Positions 19,224 to 30,300 of a DNA stretch of 34,531 nt are shown here, in pieces; the first letter of the stretch is position 1, and each line of letters begins with the position of its first letter. The notes below the pieces were generated by a model. That model was not told the DNA's origin, did not search any database, and saw only the letters and a list, made by a program, of their open reading frames with translations. The translations under genes were made by a program, and so were the position numbers. The stretch comes from an uncultured Scytonema sp. (GTDB lineage: Bacteria; Cyanobacteriota; Cyanobacteriia; Cyanobacteriales; Nostocaceae), in assembly GCA_937873135.1 (NCBI GenBank), contig CALMVQ010000356.1:1-34531 (forward strand). Direction: 5' to 3'.

Positions 19224-19243
19224 TTTTGACGACTAACTTTTGA
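19224..19243. repeat. 20-mer shared with NRPS A6-A7 loop DNA
   Basis: TTTTGACGACTAACTTTTGA matches 18 of 20 bases with 4781-4800 (TTTTGACGAGTGACTTTTGA), which encodes the variable A6-A7 loop of the Ser module. A close relative lies at 81-100 in the Leu-like module. It may be a relic of NRPS sequence, or a heptamer-like (GTCAAAA) repeat family that also invades coding loops. Confidence 0.45.
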
Positions 19244-19631
19244 ATCTTAAGTCTTGTTTTAATTCTAACATTATTGATAGTACAACAATTTACGTTGATT
19301 TTACCAATAAATTACAAAATTTTTTCCAATCTGCAACTACTTTTTGTTTTCAGAGACTTTTCACTCTTACAGCCATGTCATTTTTTTATCCATAATTCTC
19401 TCAATGCTATTTTCTGATCGCTTGTCTTTAGTCTAAACTCAAGATCAAAGGAGCTAGCTGACAACTTTACACTAAATTCGACTGAATTTACCGACTTTTT
19501 CTGGCACGATGTAATAATGAAACCTCAAAAGTCTCTTGTCAATAAAGTGGGAAATGCGCTGACCCTGTTATCATCCCTGTGTCAATAGAGTTTGAGCCGC
19601 GCTGATCATAATTCAATAAGTAAGAGAAAAA

Positions 19632-20957
19632 CTAGAAAATTACTTCATGAATAGCACTCTGAACTGCTTTCAAATATGGAAAAGCTGAAGTTGTTAATTT
19701 AAGACGAACTTGATTGATTGCCTGGAACGACATTTTGAGACTTAATCGCTCAAAAATCTCTCGCATAGATATTTTCGCGTCAACTAAATCAAAAATTTTC
19801 TTTTCTTGAACATCCAAATGAACTAATGGAAAAGGAAAAGAATTAGGCAACAACATGTACTTTTCATCTTCACCCAAAATATAAGTTTTATAAATAGATT
19901 CAGCTTTGATAAACTTAGTATCTAAGAATTCTTCACAAATCCTTTTTTCAGATTTTACTGGACGCCCACTATCTTGTCGTTGTAAATAAAACCAAAGCAT
20001 TGGTGATTTTTCAAGTAACAAAAGATTTGACACTTGCCATCGATGTAAGTCTGGTAAAGAATTATAAAGATTCTGTAAGTCAGAATCTTTAAATGTCATA
20101 TTCCAGGAAAAGGTTTCCTGCGCTTTATCAAACTGATTAAGGCAGGGAGCTACTAACTCTAAACCACATGTATTTGCTAAGTCTTCCAAAGATTCAACCG
20201 TATAGCTATATTCTACCGGTTGCATTAATGTATCTGCCAAGGCAGACTCTGGAACATCTTGATATTGATACATTAAATCAGATATCAAATCAGATATTGA
20301 ATTTCCTGATTGAGATGAATTAATAAGTTTTTGGGTAATAAATAACTCGGATTCAAAATTAATTGCTCCTGTATTACTACCAAGGATTCTAATTGCTTTC
20401 TGAAAAACTGAGGTGTAAATTCGATGATATCGATTATATACCATTAGTTCCAAAATGCCAGTAGGCTTTAATGCCGTGGTTAATTTTTGTAGGCTTGATT
20501 TAGGATCAGCATTATGATGAATAACTCCTGTACAAATAATATAATCAAATTTTTCTTTATAATCAATTTTATTAATGCTTTCTTCCTTAAGCTGCAAGTT
20601 GGAAATGTTTAAATCTTTCGCTACATTAGCAGATATCTCTAACGATTTACTTGATAAATCAGTACCTAATACTATTGCATTCGGGAATCGTAATGCCGTG
20701 AAGATAGCTTGATTAGTTCCACATCCTGCTACCCAAATTTTAGAATTTTTAGGCAAAACATTATGCTTCCAATCCCCAAGGTTTTGATTTAGCATAACCG
20801 TTTCGAAATCTGGATCTAGACAGTAATCAAATTTCATAGGCTGCCAAGGATAAGTAAATCTACTGTAAAATCTAGCATTGATATCATCAACTCGATTAGA
20901 TGATGTTACAAGCAAAAGATTTTCGTCATCACTTTTGGTCATGTTACTTTTAGTCAT
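19632..20957 (-). CDS. Stand-alone SAM-dependent methyltransferase
   Basis: This 441-aa class I methyltransferase has a SAM-binding motif I (VAGCGTNQ, residues 76-83), an acidic strand-2 residue in VLGTDLS (about 95-101), and DYIICTGVIHH (about 138-148), which fits the motif IV region. An N-terminal FYSRFTYPWQP segment precedes the fold. The C-terminal 90 residues (KIFDLVDAKISMREIFERLS) look like a small winged-helix domain of the kind that follows some methyltransferase cores; that is inference. Its substrate is unknown; the location between two NRPS gene sets suggests tailoring of the peptide. The start at 20957 is favoured because GGAG lies about 7 nt upstream. A second in-frame Met at residue 6 exists because the first codons are duplicated (MTKSN-MTKSD). 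It lies 435 bp after the TE-containing NRPS gene, so it may have its own promoter. Confidence 0.88.
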   Translation of the reverse strand: MTKSNMTKSDDENLLLVTSSNRVDDINARFYSRFTYPWQPMKFDYCLDPDFETVMLNQNLGDWKHNVLPKNSKIWVAGCGTNQAIFTALRFPNAIVLGTDLSSKSLEISANVAKDLNISNLQLKEESINKIDYKEKFDYIICTGVIHHNADPKSSLQKLTTALKPTGILELMVYNRYHRIYTSVFQKAIRILGSNTGAINFESELFITQKLINSSQSGNSISDLISDLMYQYQDVPESALADTLMQPVEYSYTVESLEDLANTCGLELVAPCLNQFDKAQETFSWNMTFKDSDLQNLYNSLPDLHRWQVSNLLLLEKSPMLWFYLQRQDSGRPVKSEKRICEEFLDTKFIKAESIYKTYILGEDEKYMLLPNSFPFPLVHLDVQEKKIFDLVDAKISMREIFERLSLKMSFQAINQVRLKLTTSAFPYLKAVQSAIHEVIF

Positions 20958-21392
20958 ATCTTGACTCCATCAACAATAATTATCTGAACGAAACTTATTT
21001 ATCCGCAATGCCAGATGTTTAAATCGCAATTCTCTCACGAGTTACAGTAGCTTGGAGGAATTAGCTGCATTTCGGCAAGTCATATTCTATAACTGCTGAA
21101 ATGCTTACCAGATATACATAGTAGCAGTTTTTACTTCTAGTCTTTCAAACTTTGTGACAAACTCGGGATAAAACGCCACTTCATCAGGCTCCTTTTTACA
21201 GCAGTTTTCACTCTCTATGAACCACGCCGTTGTCAGGGCGAATAGCCGTACCCTACAAGAACGCCTGAAGGCAAACGCCCCTATGACTGTGATTTATTTA
21301 CCTGAAAATTTATGCTTTATGTCTTTGCTTTTTGACTTGGCTCCATTTGAAATACTCCTATTATTCATGTGCATGGGGTACCTGTGCCAAAG
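20958..21392. other. Intergenic region between TE-containing NRPS and methyltransferase genes
   Basis: This is 435 bp without a supportable gene. It contains a candidate promoter for the methyltransferase (20979-21008). It also has a GC-richer patch at about 21222-21285 with inverted repeats (GGGCG at 21236 with CGCCC at 21276; GCCT-GA-AGGC at 21263-21272). The patch resembles degraded 'GGGCGAATAGCC' repeats found in Nostocales intergenic DNA (from memory). Confidence 0.5.
20979..21008 (-). promoter_or_regulatory. Candidate promoter for the methyltransferase gene
   Basis: On the minus strand TTGCGG (21008-21003) and GATAAT (20984-20979) are separated by 18 bp and lie about 20 bp upstream of the start codon. 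The pair resembles a sigma-70 type promoter. The short leader still leaves room for the GGAG ribosome-binding site. No experimental support can be read from the sequence. Confidence 0.3.
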
Positions 21393-24300
21393 CTAATCTA
21401 CGACGTTCAACGTTGTACGCTGCTTGATGCAAGCATTCAACCGTTCGGCTAAAACCTGTACATGGGGTAGAGTCATCATACTCACATGGTTACCTGGGAC
21501 AAACTGGATATCTACTGGTTCTTTTAAAAACCCGTTCCACCCCCAGGACACATCTTGTAAAAATTCAGATGGTAAAGCAGCCTCCTCTTCTGGAATAGAC
21601 TCGCTGGCACGAAACAGAGTAATTGGGACGGGATTAATCTGTTGTGGTACATACTCAGTCGTACTATTAGCCTTGTAAGCTTGCAACAAATGCTTTAAAT
21701 ATATGGTATCGGCATCACGAGGCAAAATGTCAAGCATGTGAAGGTACTCTAGGACATATTTAAGTTGCTCGTTTAGAGCTAAACAGTGAAGGGGTTCAGC
21801 ATCCATCTCTAAATCCTTTGCAAAGGCCATTTGCATACTTTTGGCAATGCTAAACAGCCATCTAGCATTATCCAATTCTTGTGGCTTTCCGTAGGCGATA
21901 GGTGCTGTGGTATCCAAAATTGCAACTAAAGCCACTACCTGTCCCTGACACAGTAATTGTTGTGCCATTTCAAACACAACTTTACCGCCAAAAGAATGTC
22001 CACCCAAAAAATAAGGACCTTGTGGCTGCACAGCTTGCATTGCTTGAATGTAGTAGGCGGCTATATCCTCAACTTTGCTGATGACCGCTAATTCTCCATC
22101 CTGACCTTGAGTTTGGAAACTGTAGAACGGCTGGTCAGAACCAAGACAACGTGCTAAATTATACAAATAGAACGGAAAGCCCCCAGCGCCGGGAATACAG
22201 AAAAAAGGTGGTTTGGAACCAGTGGGCTGAATTGCCACCAAGGGAGACCAGCCAGAAGCATCCGAATCTTTTTGTAATACAGGTGCCAAGTCTTCAATAG
22301 TTGGATGTTGGAAGAGAATGGCTAAGGGGATATCTTTACCAAACTGCTGTTTAATCTGAGCCATTAAGTAGAAAGCTAAGAGAGAATGACCCCCGAGGTC
22401 AAAAAAGTTATCTTTTACCCCCACATTGTCAACTTTGAGAATTTTTGACCAGATTTGGACTAGTTGCAATTCTATAGTGTTCCGGGGAGAAACAAATGTG
22501 TCCGAACCACTAGGGTTAAAAAGTGCTTTTAGGGCATGACGGTCTACTTTGCCGTTGTTTGTAAGTGGTAAGGATTCCAGGATGACTATTGCACTGGGTA
22601 CCATGTAGTCTGGTAACTTGGACTTGAGGAAGCTACGCAGTTCACTTACTGTAGGTGTCTGCTCGAGTTGCGGTACGATGTAGGCAACTAGGCGCTGATC
22701 CCCGGTCTGCTCTTCCTTGGCGATGACACAAGATGCTTGCACATGAGAATGTTGGCTCAGTATTGCCTCAATTTCTCCCAATTCGATACGGAATCCCCGG
22801 ATTTTCACTTGAAAGTCGATGCGCCCTAAATACTCTAACTCGCCCGACAGCAGATAACGTGCCATATCACCTGTTTTATAAAGGCGTTCTCCACCACGAC
22901 TTGTTTGGAAGGGGTTAGAGATAAACCGTTCGGCTGTGAGTTCCGGACGATTGAGATAGCCACGGGAAACCCCAGCACCACCGACGTACATCTGGCCGGG
23001 AACGCCAATCGGCACTGGCTGTAAATGTTGATCTAGTACATACACCTGTAAGTCTGGAATCGGGCGACCAATCACACTGGTGGTGGTATTCAAATCGTTT
23101 TTGCTCAAGGGACGAATTGTGACGTGTACAGTGGTTTCTGTAATTCCGTACATATTCACTAACTGAGGCGATTGGTCACCGTGGCGCTCAAACCAAGGCT
23201 GCAAACTGTTGATTTCAAGGCTCTCGCCACCGAAAATTACCAGCCGGAGGTTCAAATTGTTAATAGCTGCTATTGACTGTTCTGCTAGAGTTAACTGCCC
23301 GAAGGCTGAAGGTGTCTGATTGAGAATTGTCACTTTCTCACTCCACAATAACTGATAAAAGGATTCTGGCGATCTCGTTACCAGGTAGGGAACTACTACC
23401 AGTCGTCCACCGTACAGCAATGCACCCCAAATTTCCCACACTGAAAAGTCGAAGGCTATGGAGTGGAATAATGTCCACACGTCTTCAGAATTGAAGTCAT
23501 ACCTTGGTTGTGTGGCTGCAAACAGACGAGTGACATTATTGTGGTTAACTAAAACACCTTTAGGCAAGCCTGTAGAACCACTGGTGTAAATCACATATGC
23601 TAAGTTACTAGGTGTTGTGCCGTTTAAAGGGTTGGACTCGCTATTTTGAGCAATTTTATCCCAGTCACTGTCTAAATAGACGGCATGCGCCTGATGCGGT
23701 TGTAATTTCTCAGCTAAATGCTGTTGGGTGAGTAAGACTCTCACTTGAGCATCTTCAAGCATAAAGCGCCTTCGCTCAGTGGGAAGATCCGCGTCAAGCG
23801 GCACATAAGCGCCACCTGCCTTGAGAATGCCAAGTAGTCCCACCACCATGTCCAGTGAACGCTCCACACTTATCCCCACCAACACATCGGCTCCGACACC
23901 CAAGGACTGTAAATAATGTGCCAACTGATTAGCACGACAATTCAACTCTGTGTAGGTAAGTTGTTGATTGTCAAACACCACTGCCACAGCATCTGGGGTA
24001 AGCTCTACCTGCTTTTCAAATAAATGATGGATACATTGAGAGTCGGTGTAGTCTACTGTAGTATCATTCCATTCCAGTAATAACTGCTGTTGTTCAGATT
24101 GTGTCAGCAGTGGCAATTGGTGAATTCGTTGCTGAGGATTGGCCACAATTGCTGACAGCATTGTCACAAAATGCCCGAGCATCCGGCTAATGGTTTCATG
24201 CTCAAATCGACTCGTATCGTAGCTCATCTTCAGCGACAATTGCTCACCAGGGATAGCTATGACCGTCAGGGGATAATTTGTTTGTTCAATCGCCCGAAAA

Positions 24301-27300
24301 TTTGAGAGTGTCAAACTGTCATTGTCTTCAACAACAGCAGTATCCACTGGATAATTCTCAAACACGACAATGCTCTCAAACAAAGACGTACCCCTCGGAA
24401 CATCGCTCAAGCCCTGAATCTCTACCAATGAGAAGAAAGAAAATTGCTCAGACTCTACATGTTGGCTCTGTAAATCTTTCAACAACCTGAGTAATTCAGT
24501 GTGAGCGGATATTTGTACCCGCACGGGCACAGTATTGATCAATAACCCTACCATCGACTCGACACCAACCAGAGAGGGTGGACGACCAGACACCGTGGCA
24601 CCAAAAACCACATCAGTTTCCTCACTGTAACGACACAGCAGTAATCCCCATGTCGCCTGCACCAGATTATTCATCGTCAATTGATGCTGTCTGACAAAAG
24701 ACACGGCTTTCTCTGTTGTGCTTGGCGTTAAGTGAAGAACTTGTTCACTATAGCTGGAATTATCAGAGCGGTTGGACAACGGTTTATCCACCGTCAAGGG
24801 AGTCAGAGCGCTAAAACTTTGAAGTTTTTGTCGCCAAAATTCTCTGGCTTGATCTTGATCTTGTTGCTGTAACCAAGCAATATAGTTGCGATAGCTAAGT
24901 GTCGGTGGTAACGCTAAAGGAGAACCATCATTTATTGCTTGATAAAACGCCAACAAGTCTTGGAAAACCAACGAAAACGACCAGCCATCAAGTAATATAT
25001 GATGAAAACTCCAAACAAACTGATAAATTTTCTCATCTATCTGAAGCAGATGTAAGCGCATCAATGGCGCTTGGGACAATTGCAAACCCTGTTGTCGCTG
25101 CCCATCAAGAAAAGCCTCGAATTGGGTTTCCTGCTCAACATTCGATAACTCTCGCCAGTCTAGTGTCTCGACACTGACTTGAACCTGTCGATAGACAACT
25201 TGCACAGGCTGGCTCAAAGACTCCGAAACGAAAGCCGTACGGAAAATAGAATGCCTTGCTACCACCTGCTGCCAAGCTGCCTTGAAAGCTTCGACATTGA
25301 AGTTCCCTGCGAAAGTGCAAGTGATTTGCTCAAAATATACGCCCGAATCGGGAGCATACAAAGTTTCAAATAGCATCCCCTCTTGCATCGGCGATAAGGG
25401 ATAAATATCCTCCAGATTTTGCGAGTGGCTTTGCCCAAGTGATTTTAATGCGAGTCTTGCCAAAACTCTATCAAGTTCTAACTGGTTCAGTTTGATTAAG
25501 GGGAAATCTGTTGGCGTATAACCTGCATTGTCAGGCGATAAACAATGAGCAATCAGCGATCGCAACGTGGCGACAAATTCATTAGCAAGATTCTCAATTG
25601 TTTTGTGTTGATGGATATTACTGCTGTAGCTCCAATTTATTTGTAGCTGTTCATTTGTAATGATGGCATTCATGTCTACCAGATATGGGCGCTCACCTTG
25701 TAAACTTTGAATTTGTCCACTAGACTCAGGAGCCAGCGATATCACAGAAGATGTATTCAGAACTTGACTAAATTGACCCAGATAATTGAAGCTAATCTCT
25801 GCCGATGGAATTGTCTGTAGTTGAGCACTAATCTGTGGATCTTCATTCAAATAGCGCAATAAGCCGTAGCCAATGCCTTTGTTGGGAATGGCACGTAATT
25901 GTTCCTTGACAGTTTTTAACGCCTGAGCAATATTGTCTCGGTCTATTGCTTCTAATTTTAAAACAACGGGAAAAATCGTTGTAAACCAACCGACTGTGCG
26001 TGATAAATCGACACCATCTATAATATCTTCTCGCCCATGACCTTCTAAGTTGAATAACACCGATTTCGAGTGAGTCCAGGAACTCAAAACCAGCACTAAG
26101 GCAGTTAACAAAACATCGTTAATCTGTGTTTTGTAAGCTTTCGGCACATCTTGCAGGAGGGAATGGGTTTCTAGCGCGGTTAATGATACTAATACTGTAT
26201 TAGTGGATGCAACTGTGTTTAGTCCAAGTGCATAGTCGCGCGGGATGGGAGAAATTGAAGCGCGAGATGCACTCAACCAATAAGCCAGTTCTGATTTTAA
26301 AACTTCGGTTTGGGCATATTCCTGTAGCTGATGTGCCCAATCTTTGAACGATGTGGTTTTGCTCTGGAGTTGAATGGCTTTGCCTTGAATTAGTTGCTCG
26401 TAGCCTGTGAGCAAATCTTCTAACAGTATCCGCCAGGACACTCCGTCTACGACTAAATGGTGAATAACTATCAGTAATCGCGCCTGATAATCTCCCAGCT
26501 TGAACAATGCCAATTGTGCTAGATTTTCTGATAAATTCAAACTTGCTTGTAAGGAATTGGCTGTGGTTTCAATCTGCGTGTGAAGTTCACTCTCTGGAAC
26601 TGTCGATAAGTCGAAACAGGGAATCTCAATTGTCTGAGTGGGTTGCGCGTGAATCTGCTGCCAAGTTTCGTCTGTTTGTGTAAATCTTAAGCGGAGAGCA
26701 TCGTGATGTAAGAGTAATTGCTGGCAGACTTGTTCTAAGAATTCCAGCTTGATGTCAGATGGAACTGTAAGTAAAAATGATTGATTAAAGTGGTGCCTTT
26801 CGCTTAATTTTTGCTCAAAAAACCATTCTTGAATTGGTGTTAAAGGTAATGTCCCTGTGACTAATTCTTGTGCGATTGAGCGTGCTTTTGTTGTGCCTGC
26901 GACTGTGGCTAATTCTGCGATTGTTTGATTAGCAAATAGTTGTTTGATGGTCAGTTCGATTTCGACAAGCTTTGCTTTGGCGATCATTTGAATGCTGAGG
27001 ATCGAATCTCCTCCCAAGCTAAAGAAATTATCATGTATGCCGACACGCTCGACTCTCAGGACTTGCCCCCAAATCAGTGCCAATTCGGCTTCTACTCTTG
27101 TGCGCGGTGCGACTAAACTGACTTCTATTCCCGCGCGGGAATCTGGTACTGGTAGGGCGCTCTTGTCTATTTTGCCGTTGGGAGTTAGCGGTAGGGACTC
27201 CAAGAACACGATTGCACTTGGAAGCATGTATTCTGGTAACTTTGTTTTCAGGAATTGACGCAGTTTGCTAGTTGTGGGTGTCACCTCTGGCTGCGGTACA

Positions 27301-30300
27301 ATGTAGGCGACTAGGCGTTTATTTCCGGTAATATCTTCACGGGCGATGACGACAATTGATTGTACATCTTCATGTTGGCTTAATGTTGCTTCAATTTCTT
27401 CTAACTCAATGCGGAATCCCCGGATTTTTACCTGATGATCTATGCGTCCTAGGTATTCTATGTTGCCTGAAGGCAAATAACGTGCTAAGTCACCTGTTTT
27501 ATATAATTTTGACTCTGGACAATTGACGAGTGAATTCTTAAAGGGATTGTTTATGAATTTTTCAAGTGTTAAGTCCGGACGGTTGAGGTAGCCTCTTGCT
27601 AAGCCGGCACCAGCAATATGCAATTCTCCGGCTACACCCACAGGTACTGGCTGTAGATATTTGTCTAAGATGTAGACTTGTGTATTGGCAATTGGTCCTC
27701 CGATAGGAATTGACTCTATATTCCTCTTCAGTTGTCTCGGTATCGGGTAACAACAGGTAAATGTCGTGCTTTCTGTCGGACCATATCCGTTAATGATTTG
27801 CGTTAATGGCAGCCTTGAGAGCGCTCTGTGGACGTGAGCTACTGAAAGTGCTTCCCCGCCAATTAGTAGTTGTCTAATTCCTGACAACGCAACTGCATTC
27901 TCATCAATTATAGAGTTAAACAGAGCTGCCGTCAGCCATAAAACAGTAATGTCATGTTTGTTGATTTCATCTCCCAGAGTTTTAGCTGTGGGAATACTTT
28001 CTTTGAAAATAACGCATAACCCACCATGCAATAACGCTCCCCAAATCTCGAATGTCGAAGCATCAAAAGAAATTGGTGCTATCTGAAGAAATCTTTGTGC
28101 TGCATCGAGATCAACATAATTTACTCCAAATAAAAGACGATTAACACCACGGTGAATAACTTCAACTCCTTTGGGCTGACCTGTAGATCCAGATGTATAA
28201 ATCACATAAGCCAAATTAGTTGCTTGTCTCTCAGTGATGAGATTATCATCACTGAATTGAGAAATCAACTGCCAGTCTGTATTTAAACAAACAAGCTGTA
28301 CAGCCGACTCTATGAATACGTCCACAAGTGACTGTTGGGTCAGCAACAATGAAATTTGAGCGTCTTCCAGCATGAAGCTTAAGCGCTCGGTGGGATATTG
28401 TGGATCAAGTGGCACATAAGCCCCACCTGCCTTGAGAATTCCCAAAAGTCCCACAACCATGTCCAGTGAGCGTTCCACACATATGCCCACCAGCACATCG
28501 GCTCTCACTCCTAATGAGCGTAAGTAATGCGCCAATTGGTTAGCACGACAATTCAACTGCTCGTACGTAAGTTGTTGATTTTCAAACACAACCGCCACAG
28601 CATCTGGGGTACACTTTACCTGCTCTTCAAATAAGTCAGGGATACATTTATCGCAGGCGTAGTCTACGCGTGTATCGTTCCACTCAACTAATAACTGCTG
28701 TTGCTCAGATTGTGTCAACAACGGCAATTGGGAAATCCGCTCAGTTGGATTAGTCACAATTGCCTCAAGCAAGGTACGAAAATGACTCGCCATCCGCTCA
28801 ATTGTACTGCTATCAAACAAGTCAGTGTTGTACTCCCACACACTTACCAGTCCTATAGCAGTATTCTCCATTGACAAGGTGAGATCAAACTTTGTCGTGG
28901 CGGTTTCTATTGGCAACGAACTGACACTTAACCCAGTCAATTCTACATCGGACATGGGCGCATTCTGGAGGACAAACATCACCTGGAACAATGGTGTATG
29001 ACTGAGTGCCCGTTCTGGCTGTAATGCTTCCACCAGCATTTCAAACGGTAAGTCTTGATGTGCATACGCATCAAGAGTCATCGTTCTCAGGCGTGGGAGT
29101 AATTCGCTAAAGCTGGGATTACCGGAGAGATCTGTACGCAAAACTAATGTGTTGACAAAAAAGCCAATCAACGGCTCGATTTCACTGTGATGACGATTGG
29201 CTATGGGAGATCCTAGCAAAATGTCTGTTTGTCCTGTATAGCGGTACAGTAAAGTGTTAAAGCCCGCCAACAGGGTCATGAACAGCGTTACTCCTTGCTC
29301 AGTACTAAATTTTGTCAGTTTTTGAGTCAGTTCCACTGACAGTGCCAACTTATGATATGCCCCAGCGAAGGTTTGTACAGATCCTTTGGGTCGGTCTGTC
29401 GGTAATGGTAACAATGTAGGTGCGTTTGCCAGTTGTTCTCGCCAGTAACTCAATTGGCTTTGTAGTACATCCCCAGCTAACCATTGTCTTTGCCAGATGG
29501 CAAAATCTGCATACTGTATCGCCAGTGGTACTAACGGTGAGGGCTTACCCATTGAATACGCATTGTACAATGTTGTCAGTTCTTCTACAAACACACCCAT
29601 TGACCAGCCATCACTGACAACATGGTGCATACATACATTCAACACATATTCTGTTTCCGACAGCAGTACTAACGTTGCTCTGAGTAAGGAGTCACATGAC
29701 AAGTCAAATGGTTGAATCGCTTGTAGTTGCGCTAATTTCTGCGAAGTTATTTCCTGTTCTCTCCAGGGTAAATGCTGCAAGTCAACAATTGATACTGTCC
29801 AATTTGTTGAATCGTGAATGATTTGTCTTGCTTGTCCATCTACAGTGATGAAATTGGTGCGTAATGCTTCGTGGCGTTGAATAATTTCAATTAAGCTTTG
29901 TTCTAAGGCGGAAATCTTGAGATTTCCAACTAGACGCAAAGCCATAAAAAGGTTGTATGAGGCACTTAGAGGCTCCAACTGATCTAAAAACCATAACCGC
30001 TGTTGTGCAAATGACAGTGGTAGTTCTGCATTCAGGTCCCTTGGTAAAAGGTCGGTGTAAGTTAGCTTTAAGTTTTGCTGTTGTAACCGTTGAATATGTG
30101 GCGATAATTCCGCAATTGTTGGGGCTACAAATAAGCTGCGCAGTGGCAGTTCTACAACTAAGCTACTACGCACACGCGAGATAAGTTGTGTTGCTAATAG
30201 CGAGTGTCCTCCAAGTTCAAAGAAATTATCATGTCTGCCTACAAGCTCGACATTCAGCACTTGTGCCCAAATCAGTGCCAGCATTTCTTCAGTTGGGGTG

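Larger units (their letters stand above)
18966..19631. other. Intergenic region between methyltransferase gene and KS fragment
   Basis: This is 666 bp of AT-rich sequence with no gene I can support. It holds one strong hairpin (19160-19178) and one 20-mer resembling the A6-A7 loop DNA of the NRPS genes (19224-19243). A 41-codon minus-strand frame (19053-18928) begins MLTHRNLL, which is faintly like the region after an AMP-ligase A3 motif, but it is too short to call. The promoter for the 18570-to-1 gene set would be expected here, but no clear -35/-10 pair stands out. Confidence 0.6.

Noticed and set aside
19530-19565. Short stretch resembling KS DNA coding for NRISYFF
   Set aside because: Similarity covers under 20 bp with no matching frame on either side; probably chance.
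21222-21285. Inverted repeats after the TE gene as a rho-independent terminator
   Set aside because: The gene ends at 21393 and the hairpin lies over 100 bp downstream with no T-run; a degraded dispersed repeat is more likely.
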